A model generated the notes under the pieces. The model saw nothing but the letters and a program-made list of their open reading frames with translations. It was not told the DNA's origin and made no database searches. A DNA stretch of 50,624 bases from Gemmatimonadota bacterium (GTDB lineage Bacteria; JAAXHH01). Below are positions 1-8,780 of this stretch, piece by piece; within the stretch, counting starts at the first letter, position 1; every line of letters starts with the position of its first letter. The stretch lies in assembly GCA_026702745.1 (NCBI GenBank), contig JAPPBT010000051.1, positions 1 to 50,624 on the forward strand, in the 5' to 3' direction. Made by a program: the position numbers and the translations under genes.

Positions 1-928
<928 letters not shown>

Positions 929-1020
929 AGAGAAGTTCAATCTGGAATTGCATCTGCTGTGAACTCCCCGGACGGATCCGGAGAGCCTTGTCAGACGACT
1001 TAAGGACATGCACGCTGCCA

Positions 1021-1034
1021 TGTTTTCAAAGAGC
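1021..1034 (-). promoter_or_regulatory. rRNA leader boxA-like antitermination element
   Basis: On the minus strand the sequence GCTCTTTGAAAACA lies about 95 bases upstream of the 16S 5' end, between the rRNA promoter and the gene. It matches the conserved rrn leader boxA core (GCTCTTT), which binds NusB/NusE in other bacteria. Function is assigned from position and similarity only. Confidence 0.65.
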
Positions 1035-1056
1035 GTAAACTTACCGCAACCCGCGC

Positions 1057-1085
1057 AAGATACACAGCCGGTCAATCGAAGTCAA
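1057..1085 (-). promoter_or_regulatory. Sigma70-type promoter of the 16S rRNA gene
   Basis: On the minus strand, TTGACT (complement of 1080-1085) is followed after exactly 17 bases by TATCTT (complement of 1057-1062). An A/T-rich run at about 1088-1110 lies just upstream of the -35 and looks like an UP element. The predicted start is near 1050, giving a leader of about 120 bases that contains boxA. The remaining bases up to the lipA stop at 1268 hold nothing else I recognise. Confidence 0.7.
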
Positions 1086-1267
1086 CAGGTTTCTTTATTT
1101 TTAATTCCTGTTGACCAAACGTGCGTTCAGGACCGCGTCTGCGGATGCTATCCGGGCAGTGTTTCGGTGCCCGATACGGCGGGTTCAAGGGGCCGGATTT
1201 AGGGGCTGTTGGGGACCGGGTTTAGCAGAGCCGGTCACCCACCCGACCACGAACGCGCCGGGAGGAT

Positions 1268-2239
1268 CTATCCGGGCGATGTTCCGAGCGGATCAATGGT
1301 CAGCAACCCGTTGTCGTTTGCCGGCTGTCCACCGCCGTTGTCTGATGCCGCGTCGTCTGCACGCCCGCCGCCCACGCTGTCCGCCTGGTCGGCCGCGTGA
1401 TAGGAGCTGCGGACCAGGGGGCCGGACTCCACGTGCGGGATGCCATAGGCTTCGCCAGCCTGCTTGAACCGGGCGAACTCGTCCGGATGATAATGCTTAC
1501 GTACCGGCAGATGCTTCTTCGTCGGCTGCAGGTACTGCCCCACCGTTAGGATGTCGCAGTTCACCGCGGCCACGTCGCGCATGAGGGCGTGGACGGCTTC
1601 GTCGGTCTCGCCGAGCCCCACCATGATGCCCGTCTTGGTCTTCGCGCCCCGGGCCTTCGCGCGCTCGAGCAACTCGAGTGACTGGTCGTATCGCGCCTGG
1701 GGCCGCACGGTCCGGTACAGGTCCGGCACCGTCTCCAGGTTGTGGTTCAGCAGATTGGGACGGGCGTCGAGCACGGTCTGGAGCGCCGCTTCCGATCCCT
1801 TGAAATCCGGGATGAGCACTTCCACGCCCACGCCCGGGCACCTGCGCCGTATGGCCCGGATCGTTTCCGCGAAGATCGGCGCGCCGCCATCGTCCCGCTC
1901 GTCCCGGTTCACCGAGGTGATCACGGCGAACCGCAATCCCAGCTTCTCCACGGCCCCGGCCACGCGCTCGGGCTCGTCCCAGTCCAGCCCCTTGTCCGGC
2001 CGGCCCGTCTTCACCGCGCAGAACCCGCAGCTGCGCGTGCAGATGTCGCCCAGGATCATGAAGGTGGCGGTACGCTGCTCCCAGCATTCCCAGATGTTGG
2101 GGCACTGGGCGCTCTCGCAGATGGTGTGGAGCCGGTTGTCCCCGACCAGGCGTTTCAGTTCCTGGAAGTTCGGCCCCTGCTTCAGTCGCACCTTGAGCCA
2201 CGGGGGCTTGGGCACGTGGGATGTAGTCGTTTCGCTCAT
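1268..2239 (-). CDS. lipA: Lipoyl synthase LipA
   Basis: Radical-SAM enzyme that inserts two sulfurs into protein-bound octanoyl groups to make lipoyl cofactor for 2-oxoacid dehydrogenases and the glycine cleavage system. I place the start at the ATG at 2239 (323 aa), because LipA similarity begins there; the open frame extends to 2401 but the extra 54 residues look non-coding. Seen: the auxiliary-cluster cysteines C41-x4-C46-x5-C52 ([12 protein letters not shown]), the radical-SAM CxxxCxxC at C67/C71/C74 (CTRSCGFC), and the C-terminal RSSYHA motif. About 45 residues rich in Gly, Asp and Asn follow RSSYHA, longer than usual. No strong ribosome binding site precedes the start. No lipB is adjacent. 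Transcription runs toward the rRNA promoter. Confidence 0.95.
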   Translation of the reverse strand: MSETTTSHVPKPPWLKVRLKQGPNFQELKRLVGDNRLHTICESAQCPNIWECWEQRTATFMILGDICTRSCGFCAVKTGRPDKGLDWDEPERVAGAVEKLGLRFAVITSVNRDERDDGGAPIFAETIRAIRRRCPGVGVEVLIPDFKGSEAALQTVLDARPNLLNHNLETVPDLYRTVRPQARYDQSLELLERAKARGAKTKTGIMVGLGETDEAVHALMRDVAAVNCDILTVGQYLQPTKKHLPVRKHYHPDEFARFKQAGEAYGIPHVESGPLVRSSYHAADQADSVGGGRADDAASDNGGGQPANDNGLLTIDPLGTSPG

Positions 2240-2471
2240 GAGTCCGCTAGTGGTGGTCGACGCCGATGCGTGGTTCCCGGCGCAGGCACGGCCGGCATGG
2301 AGTCCGATCAGCCGATTCAAATGCGCGACCCGCGCGCTACAGGAACAAAAAGCGACCCTCCGGCGCTGTGAACCGTCGTTCCGCGCCGAAGCGGCCGCCA
2401 TGGATGTCAGGTACTTTACTTGCTCTTCTTATTCCGGGTTACGGTCGAGGCCCGACCGGTTGTTTCGAGCC

Positions 2472-2966
2472 TCATCCAGGTTTCATTTCGGGTGCGCCGT
2501 CGTCCCCCGGCGAAATGACCACGGCCTCCTCATCGAGGTGGCCCGCGATGGTCTTCGACAGGTCGTTCAGGTCGGTCCGGCAGAAGCCCGTGTTGCTGTC
2601 GAGTATGCCGCCGCCCTCATCCATGAGAAACCAGGTCGGCACGTTCGTCAGGCCGAAATCAGACGAGGCCCAGTGGGTCGTGTCGTACACGTTCGTAAAG
2701 GACGCGCCATGCTCGTCCATGAACGCTTTCGTTTCCTCCGGCGTATCCTGCGAGACGCCCAGCACCCGGAATCCACCGTTGCCGCCGTAGGCCTGGTGGA
2801 TCTTGTCGAAATAAGGAGCGCTGAACTTGCAGGTCCCGCAGCCTACCTTGTAGAAGACCGCCAGCATCCAGTCGCCGTTCGCCTGATCGCCCAGCGACGT
2901 CGAATTGCCGTCCGCGTCTTCCAGCGCGACTTCCGGGGCCGCGACCCCGGCTTCCAGGAACGCCAT
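2472..2966 (-). CDS. Thioredoxin-fold redoxin (AhpC/TSA or TlpA-like)
   Basis: A 164-residue protein of the peroxiredoxin/thioredoxin superfamily. Seen: the redoxin N-terminus (GVAAPEVALEDADGN), a CGTC pair at C43 and C46 (YKVGCGTCKFS), the stretch FRVLGVSQDTPEETKAF typical of redoxins, and the cis-proline region NVPTWFLMDEGG. The Cys-x-x-Cys arrangement argues for a dithiol oxidoreductase or a bacterioferritin-comigratory-type peroxiredoxin; sequence alone does not decide. There is no signal peptide, so it is probably cytoplasmic. The ATG at 2966 has a good ribosome binding site (GGGAG, 6 bases upstream). It stands alone, upstream of lipA on the same strand with about 230 bases between. Specific substrate is unknown. 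Confidence 0.8.
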   Translation of the reverse strand: MAFLEAGVAAPEVALEDADGNSTSLGDQANGDWMLAVFYKVGCGTCKFSAPYFDKIHQAYGGNGGFRVLGVSQDTPEETKAFMDEHGASFTNVYDTTHWASSDFGLTNVPTWFLMDEGGGILDSNTGFCRTDLNDLSKTIAGHLDEEAVVISPGDDGAPEMKPG

Positions 2967-3282
2967 AGATTACTCCCGTACTGGTTGAATTCGAATAATG
3001 ACAGGTTCAAACCATGCTTCGACTATATATGTATTACATCTAATATTGAATATAGGGGATACGGGGCCGGTGTTGCAACGGGAATATACCACTATCACAG
3101 TTACTACCCTTTCCTGGTGGATCCACCTTTCGAACTGTTTGATTTGGACTGTCCTGAAGCAGCCTTGGATCGTCTGGATTCAAGATACTTGTTTATATCA
3201 ACTCGAAAACCGCCGCTTCGTATTACCTTCACATGTTGAAGTCCTTGCCCCTTTTTCTTTTCCACAGTCTTCCTCCTTAAAC

Positions 3283-3388
3283 AAAAACGCCCCTGTCGTC
3301 CATTTAACGACGTGAAGGCGTTATGCTATGAACTAGAGTAAAGAGATTGGAATCTCGGTTTTCGAGATTTCGAGCGACGGGAAATGCT
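3283..3388 (-). ncRNA. Candidate small RNA on the minus strand
   Basis: A minus-strand transcript beginning near 3388 would fold into a 7-bp hairpin (3363-3369 with 3351-3357) and end in a two-part terminator hairpin (3317-3322 with 3286-3291, inner stem 3307-3311 with 3295-3299) followed by TTTTGTTT. A possible promoter is TTGACT (complement of 3418-3423) with a weak TAGATC -10, 17 bases on. A minus-strand terminator here serves no annotated gene, since the next upstream gene is on the other strand. The -10 is poor, so this is a hypothesis only. Confidence 0.22.
3286..3322 (-). terminator. Rho-independent-type hairpin, minus strand
   Basis: Outer stem AACGCC/GGCGTT (3317-3322 with 3286-3291) and inner stem GTCGT/ACGAC around a 7-base loop. 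On the minus strand it runs straight into TTTTTGTTT; on the plus strand no T run follows. It lies 5' of the redoxin gene, so it would end a transcript arising in the intergenic region. Confidence 0.45.
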
Positions 3389-3567
3389 ACATTTGATCTA
3401 ACTATCGAACTAAAAATAGTCAACTAGGATCTTCGTTTCGTTTTGATCTTTAGAGATTCGGCAACGTCTTATACTACAGGCACGCTGCTCCTGTATAAAC
3501 CAGGTGCTTTGTACGTGTAGGAGTTGGCGAAGTTCATCAACTGAACCTCCCTCTGATTGAGCAAGTT

Positions 3568-5427
3568 ATGACGACGACAACACAAGACGACACGTACAAC
3601 ATTCACCTGTGCCTGCAGGGAAACGCCAACGCCTTCGAGCCATTGGTCCGGCGTTACCAGAATGCCGCATTCGCTGTGGCCATGGGATTCCTTCGGGACA
3701 GGACAGACGCGGAGGACGCGGTACAGGACGCCTTTGTGGCCGCCTATTGCAAGTTGTCGCAGTTGAAGGACCCGGCCATCTTCGGCAGCTGGCTACACAG
3801 AATCGTCGTCAACCGATGCAAGGAATGGAGCCGCCGGAAGAAAGCCAGCCGACTGGTTCGTGTCGATCCGAATACCGAACACATACGCGACGAATATCCC
3901 GTGGCGGCTCGGAACCACCAGGACTACATCGAAAGCCTTGAACTCTGGGATGAAGTCGAGAGACTGCCCGAACACTATCGCCAGGTCGTCAATCTGTACT
4001 ACTACACGGGCTTTTCACTGAAAGAGATCGCCGACTTTTTGGACATTCCGGAATCCACGGCGAGAGGACGGCTTTACCAGTCCCGAATCCGCTTGAAAAA
4101 CGCCTTGTCGCCCCAGGAAAAGGAGACCATCGCCATGAGCCAGATCGATGTCACCGAAGATGTCCAGGATGTGGTCTGCAAGATCGCCAGAGAAGACTTC
4201 AAAGAAACGATCGATATGGGCGACGTGGAAAACATCGTCCTTTACTGTGGGATTAGTACAGAAGTGGAGATTAAACCGGCAAAGGGCAATAAGCTTGTAA
4301 TCGAAGGCTCCAAGATCGCGCTTGGGACGTCTGAGAAAGCGGCCCGGAGCCAGTTAAAAGAGATTTCTGTTTCAAGGGATGTGGTCGAAGATTTCTATAC
4401 AACTGGGCCTCACGAAGGGGAGTTGTTCCTGGGTGTCAGATCCGACCACGACGTACCAACCGCGGAAACGCGGCGTATCAGTGAATATTGGAAGCGTGAT
4501 CTGACAAACGAATGGGCATTGTATGAAGTAAGCGCCGGGAACAGGTTGATCGATGTTTTTCCTCATTTAAAAGAAGATATCGAAGTGTTTCCATCCCTTC
4601 CCGAGTCAGTTAGAAAGAGTTTGGGAAAATCGATTCGAGTGTCTGTTCAAACTCAAGAGGTATGCCCATTGGACACAAAAAAATCCACCATGAATGGTGA
4701 GATTGAAGGTGTGTTCAAGGCTATGTGGTGGCAGAATGAAAACGTCTTCGGTCCGTCCGAGTACTGTCACATATCGATTTCTGTTCCGAAAAGCAAAAAC
4801 GTATCAGTTTTCAGACCTTCGAAAATCAGTGCGGAACATGTGGACGCTTCACTGATGATCTATTCTTGCCGCAACGTCAGCACGCTATCGCATATCGGCA
4901 AGGACGTGTATCTGTTTAATTGTGCTTTCACCAAAATGCAGCATATCGGGGGGAAGCTGTTTCATCGAATGTACGACTACGGAGGGGGCAAATGGCGGGA
5001 TAACGTCATGGACAACATTGGCCTCTGGGAAGGGGAGATAGATACTGTAGAGGGCGATGTGGATATCGACGTTGGTAGATACGAGTTACACGCATCGGAC
5101 CTGAATGGAAAGGTGGCCATATACAACAGATACGGTACGACACATCTGAAACAGACTGCCAGGCAACCGGAATCACGGTTCAGGCTTAGAACAGTATCTG
5201 GCGATATCAACCTCACCCTGCATGAGGCCATCGCTCCGGAAACCAGCGTATCCCTGCACTCGCTGTGCGGCAGTTTCGATTATGGTAACACCAGAGAAAC
5301 CATACCATTGTTCAATACTCAATGCAGCGGCCATTGGTTGACCATGTCATCTATCATCGATTTTGCATCTGCAGATTTTGTGGTTTCGACAGAAAGCGGA
5401 AAAGCAAGTATCGAATTGTTCAGTTGA
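3568..5427 (+). CDS. ECF sigma factor fused to a long adhesin-like C-terminal domain
   Basis: 619 residues. The first 190 or so are a complete ECF sigma70 factor: region 2 (about residues 20-90, including DAEDAVQDAFVAAY for -10 binding and core contact) and region 4 with a helix-turn-helix (about 125-180, LPEHYRQVVNLYYYTGFS then LKEIADFLDIPESTARGRL). ECF factors are normally 170-220 residues. Here about 430 residues follow in frame, with no transmembrane helix. The last 140 residues have short alternating polar/hydrophobic strands (VEGDVDIDVGRYELHASDLNG, LRTVSGDINLTLHE) like DUF4097-type beta-helix adhesin domains. No anti-sigma factor gene is adjacent, so the extra domain could be a built-in control module (inference). 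Start codon ATG at 3568; the ribosome binding site is weak. Confidence 0.85.
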   Translation: MTTTTQDDTYNIHLCLQGNANAFEPLVRRYQNAAFAVAMGFLRDRTDAEDAVQDAFVAAYCKLSQLKDPAIFGSWLHRIVVNRCKEWSRRKKASRLVRVDPNTEHIRDEYPVAARNHQDYIESLELWDEVERLPEHYRQVVNLYYYTGFSLKEIADFLDIPESTARGRLYQSRIRLKNALSPQEKETIAMSQIDVTEDVQDVVCKIAREDFKETIDMGDVENIVLYCGISTEVEIKPAKGNKLVIEGSKIALGTSEKAARSQLKEISVSRDVVEDFYTTGPHEGELFLGVRSDHDVPTAETRRISEYWKRDLTNEWALYEVSAGNRLIDVFPHLKEDIEVFPSLPESVRKSLGKSIRVSVQTQEVCPLDTKKSTMNGEIEGVFKAMWWQNENVFGPSEYCHISISVPKSKNVSVFRPSKISAEHVDASLMIYSCRNVSTLSHIGKDVYLFNCAFTKMQHIGGKLFHRMYDYGGGKWRDNVMDNIGLWEGEIDTVEGDVDIDVGRYELHASDLNGKVAIYNRYGTTHLKQTARQPESRFRLRTVSGDINLTLHEAIAPETSVSLHSLCGSFDYGNTRETIPLFNTQCSGHWLTMSSIIDFASADFVVSTESGKASIELFS

Positions 5428-5440
5428 AACCTCTTGAATC

Positions 5441-5466
5441 GGTGCATGGGTTTCACACCATGCATC
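5441..5466. terminator. Hairpin between convergent genes
   Basis: A 9-bp stem with one G-U pair (5441-5449 GGTGCATGG with 5458-5466) and an 8-base loop lies between the stop of the sigma factor gene (5427) and the stop of the convergent Trx-TonB gene (5465-5467). There is no T run on either side, so termination is only suggested by position. Confidence 0.35.
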
Positions 5467-6562
5467 ACTCCTCCGTGACGGTCTCCACGTCCGGGGATGG
5501 GGGTCTATTCCTGAACATAAACGGAAGCGACTTTCGCATCTTTACGCGTTCACCGTCATGTACTGCCGGCGTATAGACCGTTTTACGAGCCACGTCCACC
5601 ATCAAAGAATCCACATCAGTGAAACCTGACGATCTTTCGACGAATGCCGTGTCCACGTTGCCATTCGTGCCTACCACGAGTTGAACCACTACGACGCCAT
5701 CGAAATTTAGATCGACGACGCCTGTGGGGACTTCGGGGTAATAAACAGTCTCTGCTCTCGTATCCACCGCTGTGGGCCAGTAAATCCCAACTTTTTCGTC
5801 AGCCAACTGGTCGGCCATCTGGTCCGGTCGGTCTGCCGGGTCCGGTTGATCTCCTTCCGGCGCCGATTGAGCAGCCAGTTCCGATTGATCTCCTTCCGGT
5901 TGGCCACCTGCCGACTCAGATTGGACGGCTGTGTCCGGTTGACCTGCCAGCTCCGGCTGGACGGCCGATTCCAGTCGCCTCACCATCTGCGCAAATTCCG
6001 AGATTTGTCCCTCCACTGATGGGGTATCGGACCCGATGGGTGCCAGGTGCAAAACGTTGCCGACTTCATCGATCAGCACAATGTGGGGTGTATTGGGCAG
6101 ATCGAAGGGAGAGTCGGCTGCCAGGAACACCGGGAAGCTCAACCTGAATTTCTCCACGATAGGCGCGATCTCATCGGCAGACTCTCCCTGGAGTACGCCG
6201 ACTACCGGGACATTGTCACCGATCATCGATCCAAATGAAGCCATCATGTCGAGGCGGCTTGGGTGATGCCAAGACTTGAAAAACAAGAAGAGTTGGTACC
6301 CCTTGCCGAGATCCGGCATTGCTGCAGGTTGGCCGTGCTGGTCGAGCGCGTCGAAGGGGGCAATAAACGGCGTGCCGAATATCGTTTGCGCCTGCAGCAC
6401 GCGGATTTCCACCTGGGCGTTGTACAGACTGTGCTGCAGATTTTGAACGTCCTGCCTTTGCTGGTCATTGTGCCAGAGGAGGCCGGCGCTCAATGCGACG
6501 AGGACGGCAAAGGCGACGTAAAGGTATATGTGAGTGTTCGTGCGTGAGTCGGGTGTGGACAT
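5465..6562 (-). CDS. Membrane-anchored thioredoxin-fold/TonB C-terminal fusion protein
   Basis: 365 residues. Order: cytoplasmic tail, one transmembrane helix (about 12-30, IYLYVAFAVLVALSAGLLW), a coiled stretch, a redoxin-like domain (about 60-195), a low-complexity linker rich in Gln, Pro, Ala and Asp (about 200-255, with repeated EGDQ), and a TonB C-terminal domain (about 275-352, YYPEVPTGVVDLNFDGVV to SLPFMFRN). TonB domains couple inner-membrane energy to outer-membrane receptors, or act in other envelope roles. In the redoxin domain the expected CxxC position reads SWHHPSR (97-103) and the protein has no cysteine, so dithiol chemistry is excluded and a binding role is more likely. ATG at 6562 has a good ribosome binding site (AAGGAAA). 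No exbB/exbD is nearby. Confidence 0.8.
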   Translation of the reverse strand: MSTPDSRTNTHIYLYVAFAVLVALSAGLLWHNDQQRQDVQNLQHSLYNAQVEIRVLQAQTIFGTPFIAPFDALDQHGQPAAMPDLGKGYQLFLFFKSWHHPSRLDMMASFGSMIGDNVPVVGVLQGESADEIAPIVEKFRLSFPVFLAADSPFDLPNTPHIVLIDEVGNVLHLAPIGSDTPSVEGQISEFAQMVRRLESAVQPELAGQPDTAVQSESAGGQPEGDQSELAAQSAPEGDQPDPADRPDQMADQLADEKVGIYWPTAVDTRAETVYYPEVPTGVVDLNFDGVVVVQLVVGTNGNVDTAFVERSSGFTDVDSLMVDVARKTVYTPAVHDGERVKMRKSLPFMFRNRPPSPDVETVTEE

Positions 6563-6626
6563 GTCTCTGTTTCCTTAGTAAAGGGACGTTAAATTCAGGA
6601 AAAACAATAATTGTATAGGGATAACT

Positions 6627-6655
6627 ATGGTATATGGATGCAGACGTCCCGTCAA
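6627..6655 (-). promoter_or_regulatory. Probable promoter of the Trx-TonB fusion gene
   Basis: On the minus strand, TTGACG (complement of 6650-6655) is followed after 17 bases by TACCAT (complement of 6627-6632), about 65 bases upstream of the ATG at 6562. The -35 is strong and the -10 moderate. Confidence 0.45.
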
Positions 6656-6816
6656 CTGAACGGGTTCCCACAAGCATCGACGAATACACTGATGATTTGC
6701 TTGCTCGCTGTCTTGTAGGTTTCCTGACAAAACCGCAATTCCCACGAGATTCCCCCACGTAATCACGACCATTCCTGTATAGCACCGAATCACACACCCG
6801 GTCACAGGGAGGCGTC

Positions 6817-7521
6817 GTGCGTCAATCCATTCATACCCCTACCCTGATCTCCGTCGAAGATCTGTATAAGACCTTCCCGATGGGAGACAGCCGCATTTCC
6901 GCGCTCCGGGGCGTATCCGCCACCATCAACCGGGGCGAATACATGGCCGTGATGGGCCGGTCGGGATCCGGCAAATCCACCCTGATGAACATCCTGGGCT
7001 GCCTGGACACGCCCACGGCGGGCAGGTACGCCCTCGACGGCAGGTCCGTCGGAGACCTCACGGACGACGAACAGGCCTTCATCCGAAACCGGATGATCGG
7101 GTTCGTGTTCCAGGCCTTCAACCTGCTCCCGAGAATGGACGCGCTGCACAACGTGGAACTGCCGCTCCTCTACCGCGGCATGGACAGCAGGGAACGGCGT
7201 TGGCGCTCCATGGAAGCCATGGAAGCGGTGGGCGTGAGCGACCGGGCTAGCCACAGGCCCAACGAGATGTCGGGCGGGCAGCGCCAGCGCGTGGCCATCG
7301 CCCGTGCGCTGGTCGGCGAACCGTCCATCATCCTGGCGGACGAGCCTACGGGAAACCTGGACAGCGGGACCGGGGAGGAGATCATGGCGATTTTCGATCG
7401 TCTGAACGGGGAAGGACATACGATCATACTGGTGACCCACGAAGCGCATATCGCCCGGCATTGCAGGAGGATCATCAGGTTGCGCGATGGCGTGATTGAG
7501 GAGGATCGTTCGATTGTCTGA
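6817..7521 (+). CDS. ABC transporter ATP-binding protein (MacB/LolD type)
   Basis: 234 residues, the usual length for LolD/MacB-family ATPases, which energise mechanotransmission by FtsX-type permeases. Seen: Walker [10 protein letters not shown] (47-55), the Q-loop in [22 protein letters not shown], signature [15 protein letters not shown], Walker [12 protein letters not shown] and the H-loop VTHEAHIA. The start is a GTG at 6817 with a strong ribosome binding site (AGGGAGG, 6806-6812); the GTG is supported because family similarity begins soon after. No permease or periplasmic partner gene is adjacent. Instead four small membrane coiled-coil proteins follow, the first beginning 13 bases after the stop. 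The transported substrate cannot be inferred. Confidence 0.9.
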   Translation: MRQSIHTPTLISVEDLYKTFPMGDSRISALRGVSATINRGEYMAVMGRSGSGKSTLMNILGCLDTPTAGRYALDGRSVGDLTDDEQAFIRNRMIGFVFQAFNLLPRMDALHNVELPLLYRGMDSRERRWRSMEAMEAVGVSDRASHRPNEMSGGQRQRVAIARALVGEPSIILADEPTGNLDSGTGEEIMAIFDRLNGEGHTIILVTHEAHIARHCRRIIRLRDGVIEEDRSIV

Positions 7522-7534
7522 AATGGAGATGAAT

Positions 7535-7804
7535 ATGGATGCTACCAATGTTATAAGCAATGTAGTCGTAATTGGAATCCTGCTCTTTGTCTGGCGCAGT
7601 CTCGGCATGCGGATTTCTCAACTCGATAAGCGTCTGAGTGACCGAATCGATCACCTTGATGAGCGGGTCTCGCAGATCGAGGAACGGATTGCGCACCTGG
7701 GCGAGCGGATTGCACACCTGGGTGAGCGGATTTCCCGGATAGAAGGACTGTTTGAGGCCTTCGCTCGGAAAAGCAACCCTTTTGAATCGGAAAAGAAGTC
7801 CTGA
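7535..7804 (+). CDS. Small single-helix membrane protein with coiled coil (pair A, copy 1)
   Basis: 89 residues, not recognised. Residues 1-20 form one hydrophobic helix (MDATNVISNVVVIGILLFVW). The rest is a charged coiled coil with near-repeats (ERVSQIEERIAHLGERIAHL) and a short tail NPFESEKKS. I place the start at the ATG at 7535, because the second copy (7827) starts at the same residue and both have a GGAG-type ribosome binding site; the frame is open further upstream. It begins 13 bases after the ABC ATPase stop, so probably one operon. Function unknown; a membrane-tethered oligomer is plausible. Confidence 0.7.
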   Translation: MDATNVISNVVVIGILLFVWRSLGMRISQLDKRLSDRIDHLDERVSQIEERIAHLGERIAHLGERISRIEGLFEAFARKSNPFESEKKS

Positions 7805-7826
7805 GTAAACAGGAAAGGAGACGAAC

Positions 7827-8042
7827 ATGGACGCTACCAACGTCATCAGCAATGTAGTTGTAATCGGGATCCTGCTCTTCGTCTGGCGCAGCCTCGACAT
7901 GCGGATTTCTCAACTCACTGAGCGGGTCTCGCAAATCGAGGAACGGATTGCGCATTTGGGCGAACACGTATCCCGTATAGAAGGGCTGCTTGGGGCCTTT
8001 GCACGGATAAGCAACCCCTTTGAAACGGAAAAGAAGACCTGA
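7827..8042 (+). CDS. Small single-helix membrane protein with coiled coil (pair A, copy 2)
   Basis: 71 residues, a tandem paralogue of the gene at 7535-7804. The first 35 residues are nearly identical (MDATNVISNVVVIGILLFVW then RSLDMRISQL), and the tails match (NPFETEKKT). It lacks about 18 residues of coiled coil (one DKRLSDRIDHL segment and one IAHLGER unit), so the copies differ by whole coiled-coil units. The ribosome binding site is AAGGAG, 8 bases before the ATG. The wobble-position differences between the copies suggest an old duplication under purifying selection. Confidence 0.7.
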   Translation: MDATNVISNVVVIGILLFVWRSLDMRISQLTERVSQIEERIAHLGEHVSRIEGLLGAFARISNPFETEKKT

Positions 8043-8112
8043 ATGGAGAAGACACATACCGGTTTCTTAAACGATATCCACGATCAAATCTTGAAACCAT
8101 GAAAGGAGCATC

Positions 8113-8376
8113 ATGGAACACGCGCAACTCTGGCTTCAGCCCCTGATTCTGTTGACCGCATTCATCTTCTTCTGGCGCGAGGCCAAAGGCAGCCGGCGGG
8201 AACTAAAAGAGGACATCCAGAAAGAACTCAACAAGATCGACGCGAGATTCAATCGATTCGAGGACAAAATCGATGCCCGGATCGAACGCCTCGAAGACAG
8301 AATCCGGGAAGACATGGACAAGATGGATTCCCGTTTCGATCGTCTCGAAAGCGCACTGATCGAAGGCAGAAATTAA
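8113..8376 (+). CDS. Small single-helix membrane protein with coiled coil (pair B, copy 1)
   Basis: 87 residues, not recognised. N-terminal hydrophobic helix (about 6-23, LWLQPLILLTAFIFFWRE) followed by a continuous coiled coil of Lys/Glu/Asp/Arg with repeats of the type KIDARFNRFEDKIDARIERL. Preceded by AAAGGAGCATC, the same as its paralogue at 8433. It has the same architecture as pair A but a different sequence, so the two pairs are probably analogous or very distant. About 70 bases separate it from the previous gene. Confidence 0.7.
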   Translation: MEHAQLWLQPLILLTAFIFFWREAKGSRRELKEDIQKELNKIDARFNRFEDKIDARIERLEDRIREDMDKMDSRFDRLESALIEGRN

Positions 8377-8432
8377 CCACCTCACATGCGTCACCCGCTC
8401 TGTTCATCTGGGAGTGCCGCGAAAGGAGCATC

Positions 8433-8771
8433 ATGGAACACGTACATCTCTGGGCTCAGCCCCTGATCCTGCTGACCGCCTTCATCTTCTTCTGGCGGGA
8501 GGCGAAAGGCAGCCGGCATGAACTGAAAGCCGACATAGGGGAAGAACTGAACAAGATCGACGCGAGATTCGACCGTTTCGAGGACAACCTTAGGAAAGAG
8601 TTGGGCAAAGTCGATTCGACGTTCGACAAGGTAAACGCCAAGTTCGATCGTTTCGAAGACAAAATGCAGAAAGACATGGGTGAGATGGACAACCGGATTG
8701 CACGTCTGGAAGACAAGGTAGACGCCCGTTTCGACCGGCTCGAGCGCATTTTGCTTGAACAGGGGAAGTAG
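8433..8771 (+). CDS. Small single-helix membrane protein with coiled coil (pair B, copy 2)
   Basis: 112 residues, paralogue of 8113-8376. The N-terminal 30 residues are almost identical (MEH, x-x-x, AQPLILLTAFIFFWREAKGSR). The coiled coil is about 25 residues longer, with extra units around KVDSTFDKVNAKFDRFEDKM. The upstream 15 bases and start context (GAAAGGAGCATCATGGAACA) are identical to those of copy 1, so the duplication included the ribosome binding site. The stop is 9 bases before comEC, so it may be translationally coupled to it. Function unknown. Confidence 0.7.
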   Translation: MEHVHLWAQPLILLTAFIFFWREAKGSRHELKADIGEELNKIDARFDRFEDNLRKELGKVDSTFDKVNAKFDRFEDKMQKDMGEMDNRIARLEDKVDARFDRLERILLEQGK

Positions 8772-8780
8772 ACGTCCACC

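Larger units (their letters stand above)
2967..3567. other. 600-base intergenic region between divergent genes
   Basis: A/T-richer than the flanking genes. It separates the minus-strand redoxin gene from the plus-strand sigma factor gene. It contains a perfect 7-base inverted repeat (3351-3357 with 3363-3369, AATCTCG/CGAGATT) and a terminator-like hairpin that makes sense only on the minus strand (3286-3322). A TATACT at 3470-3475 could be a -10 for the sigma factor gene, but I see no well-spaced -35. No protein-coding frame here looks real. Confidence 0.6.
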
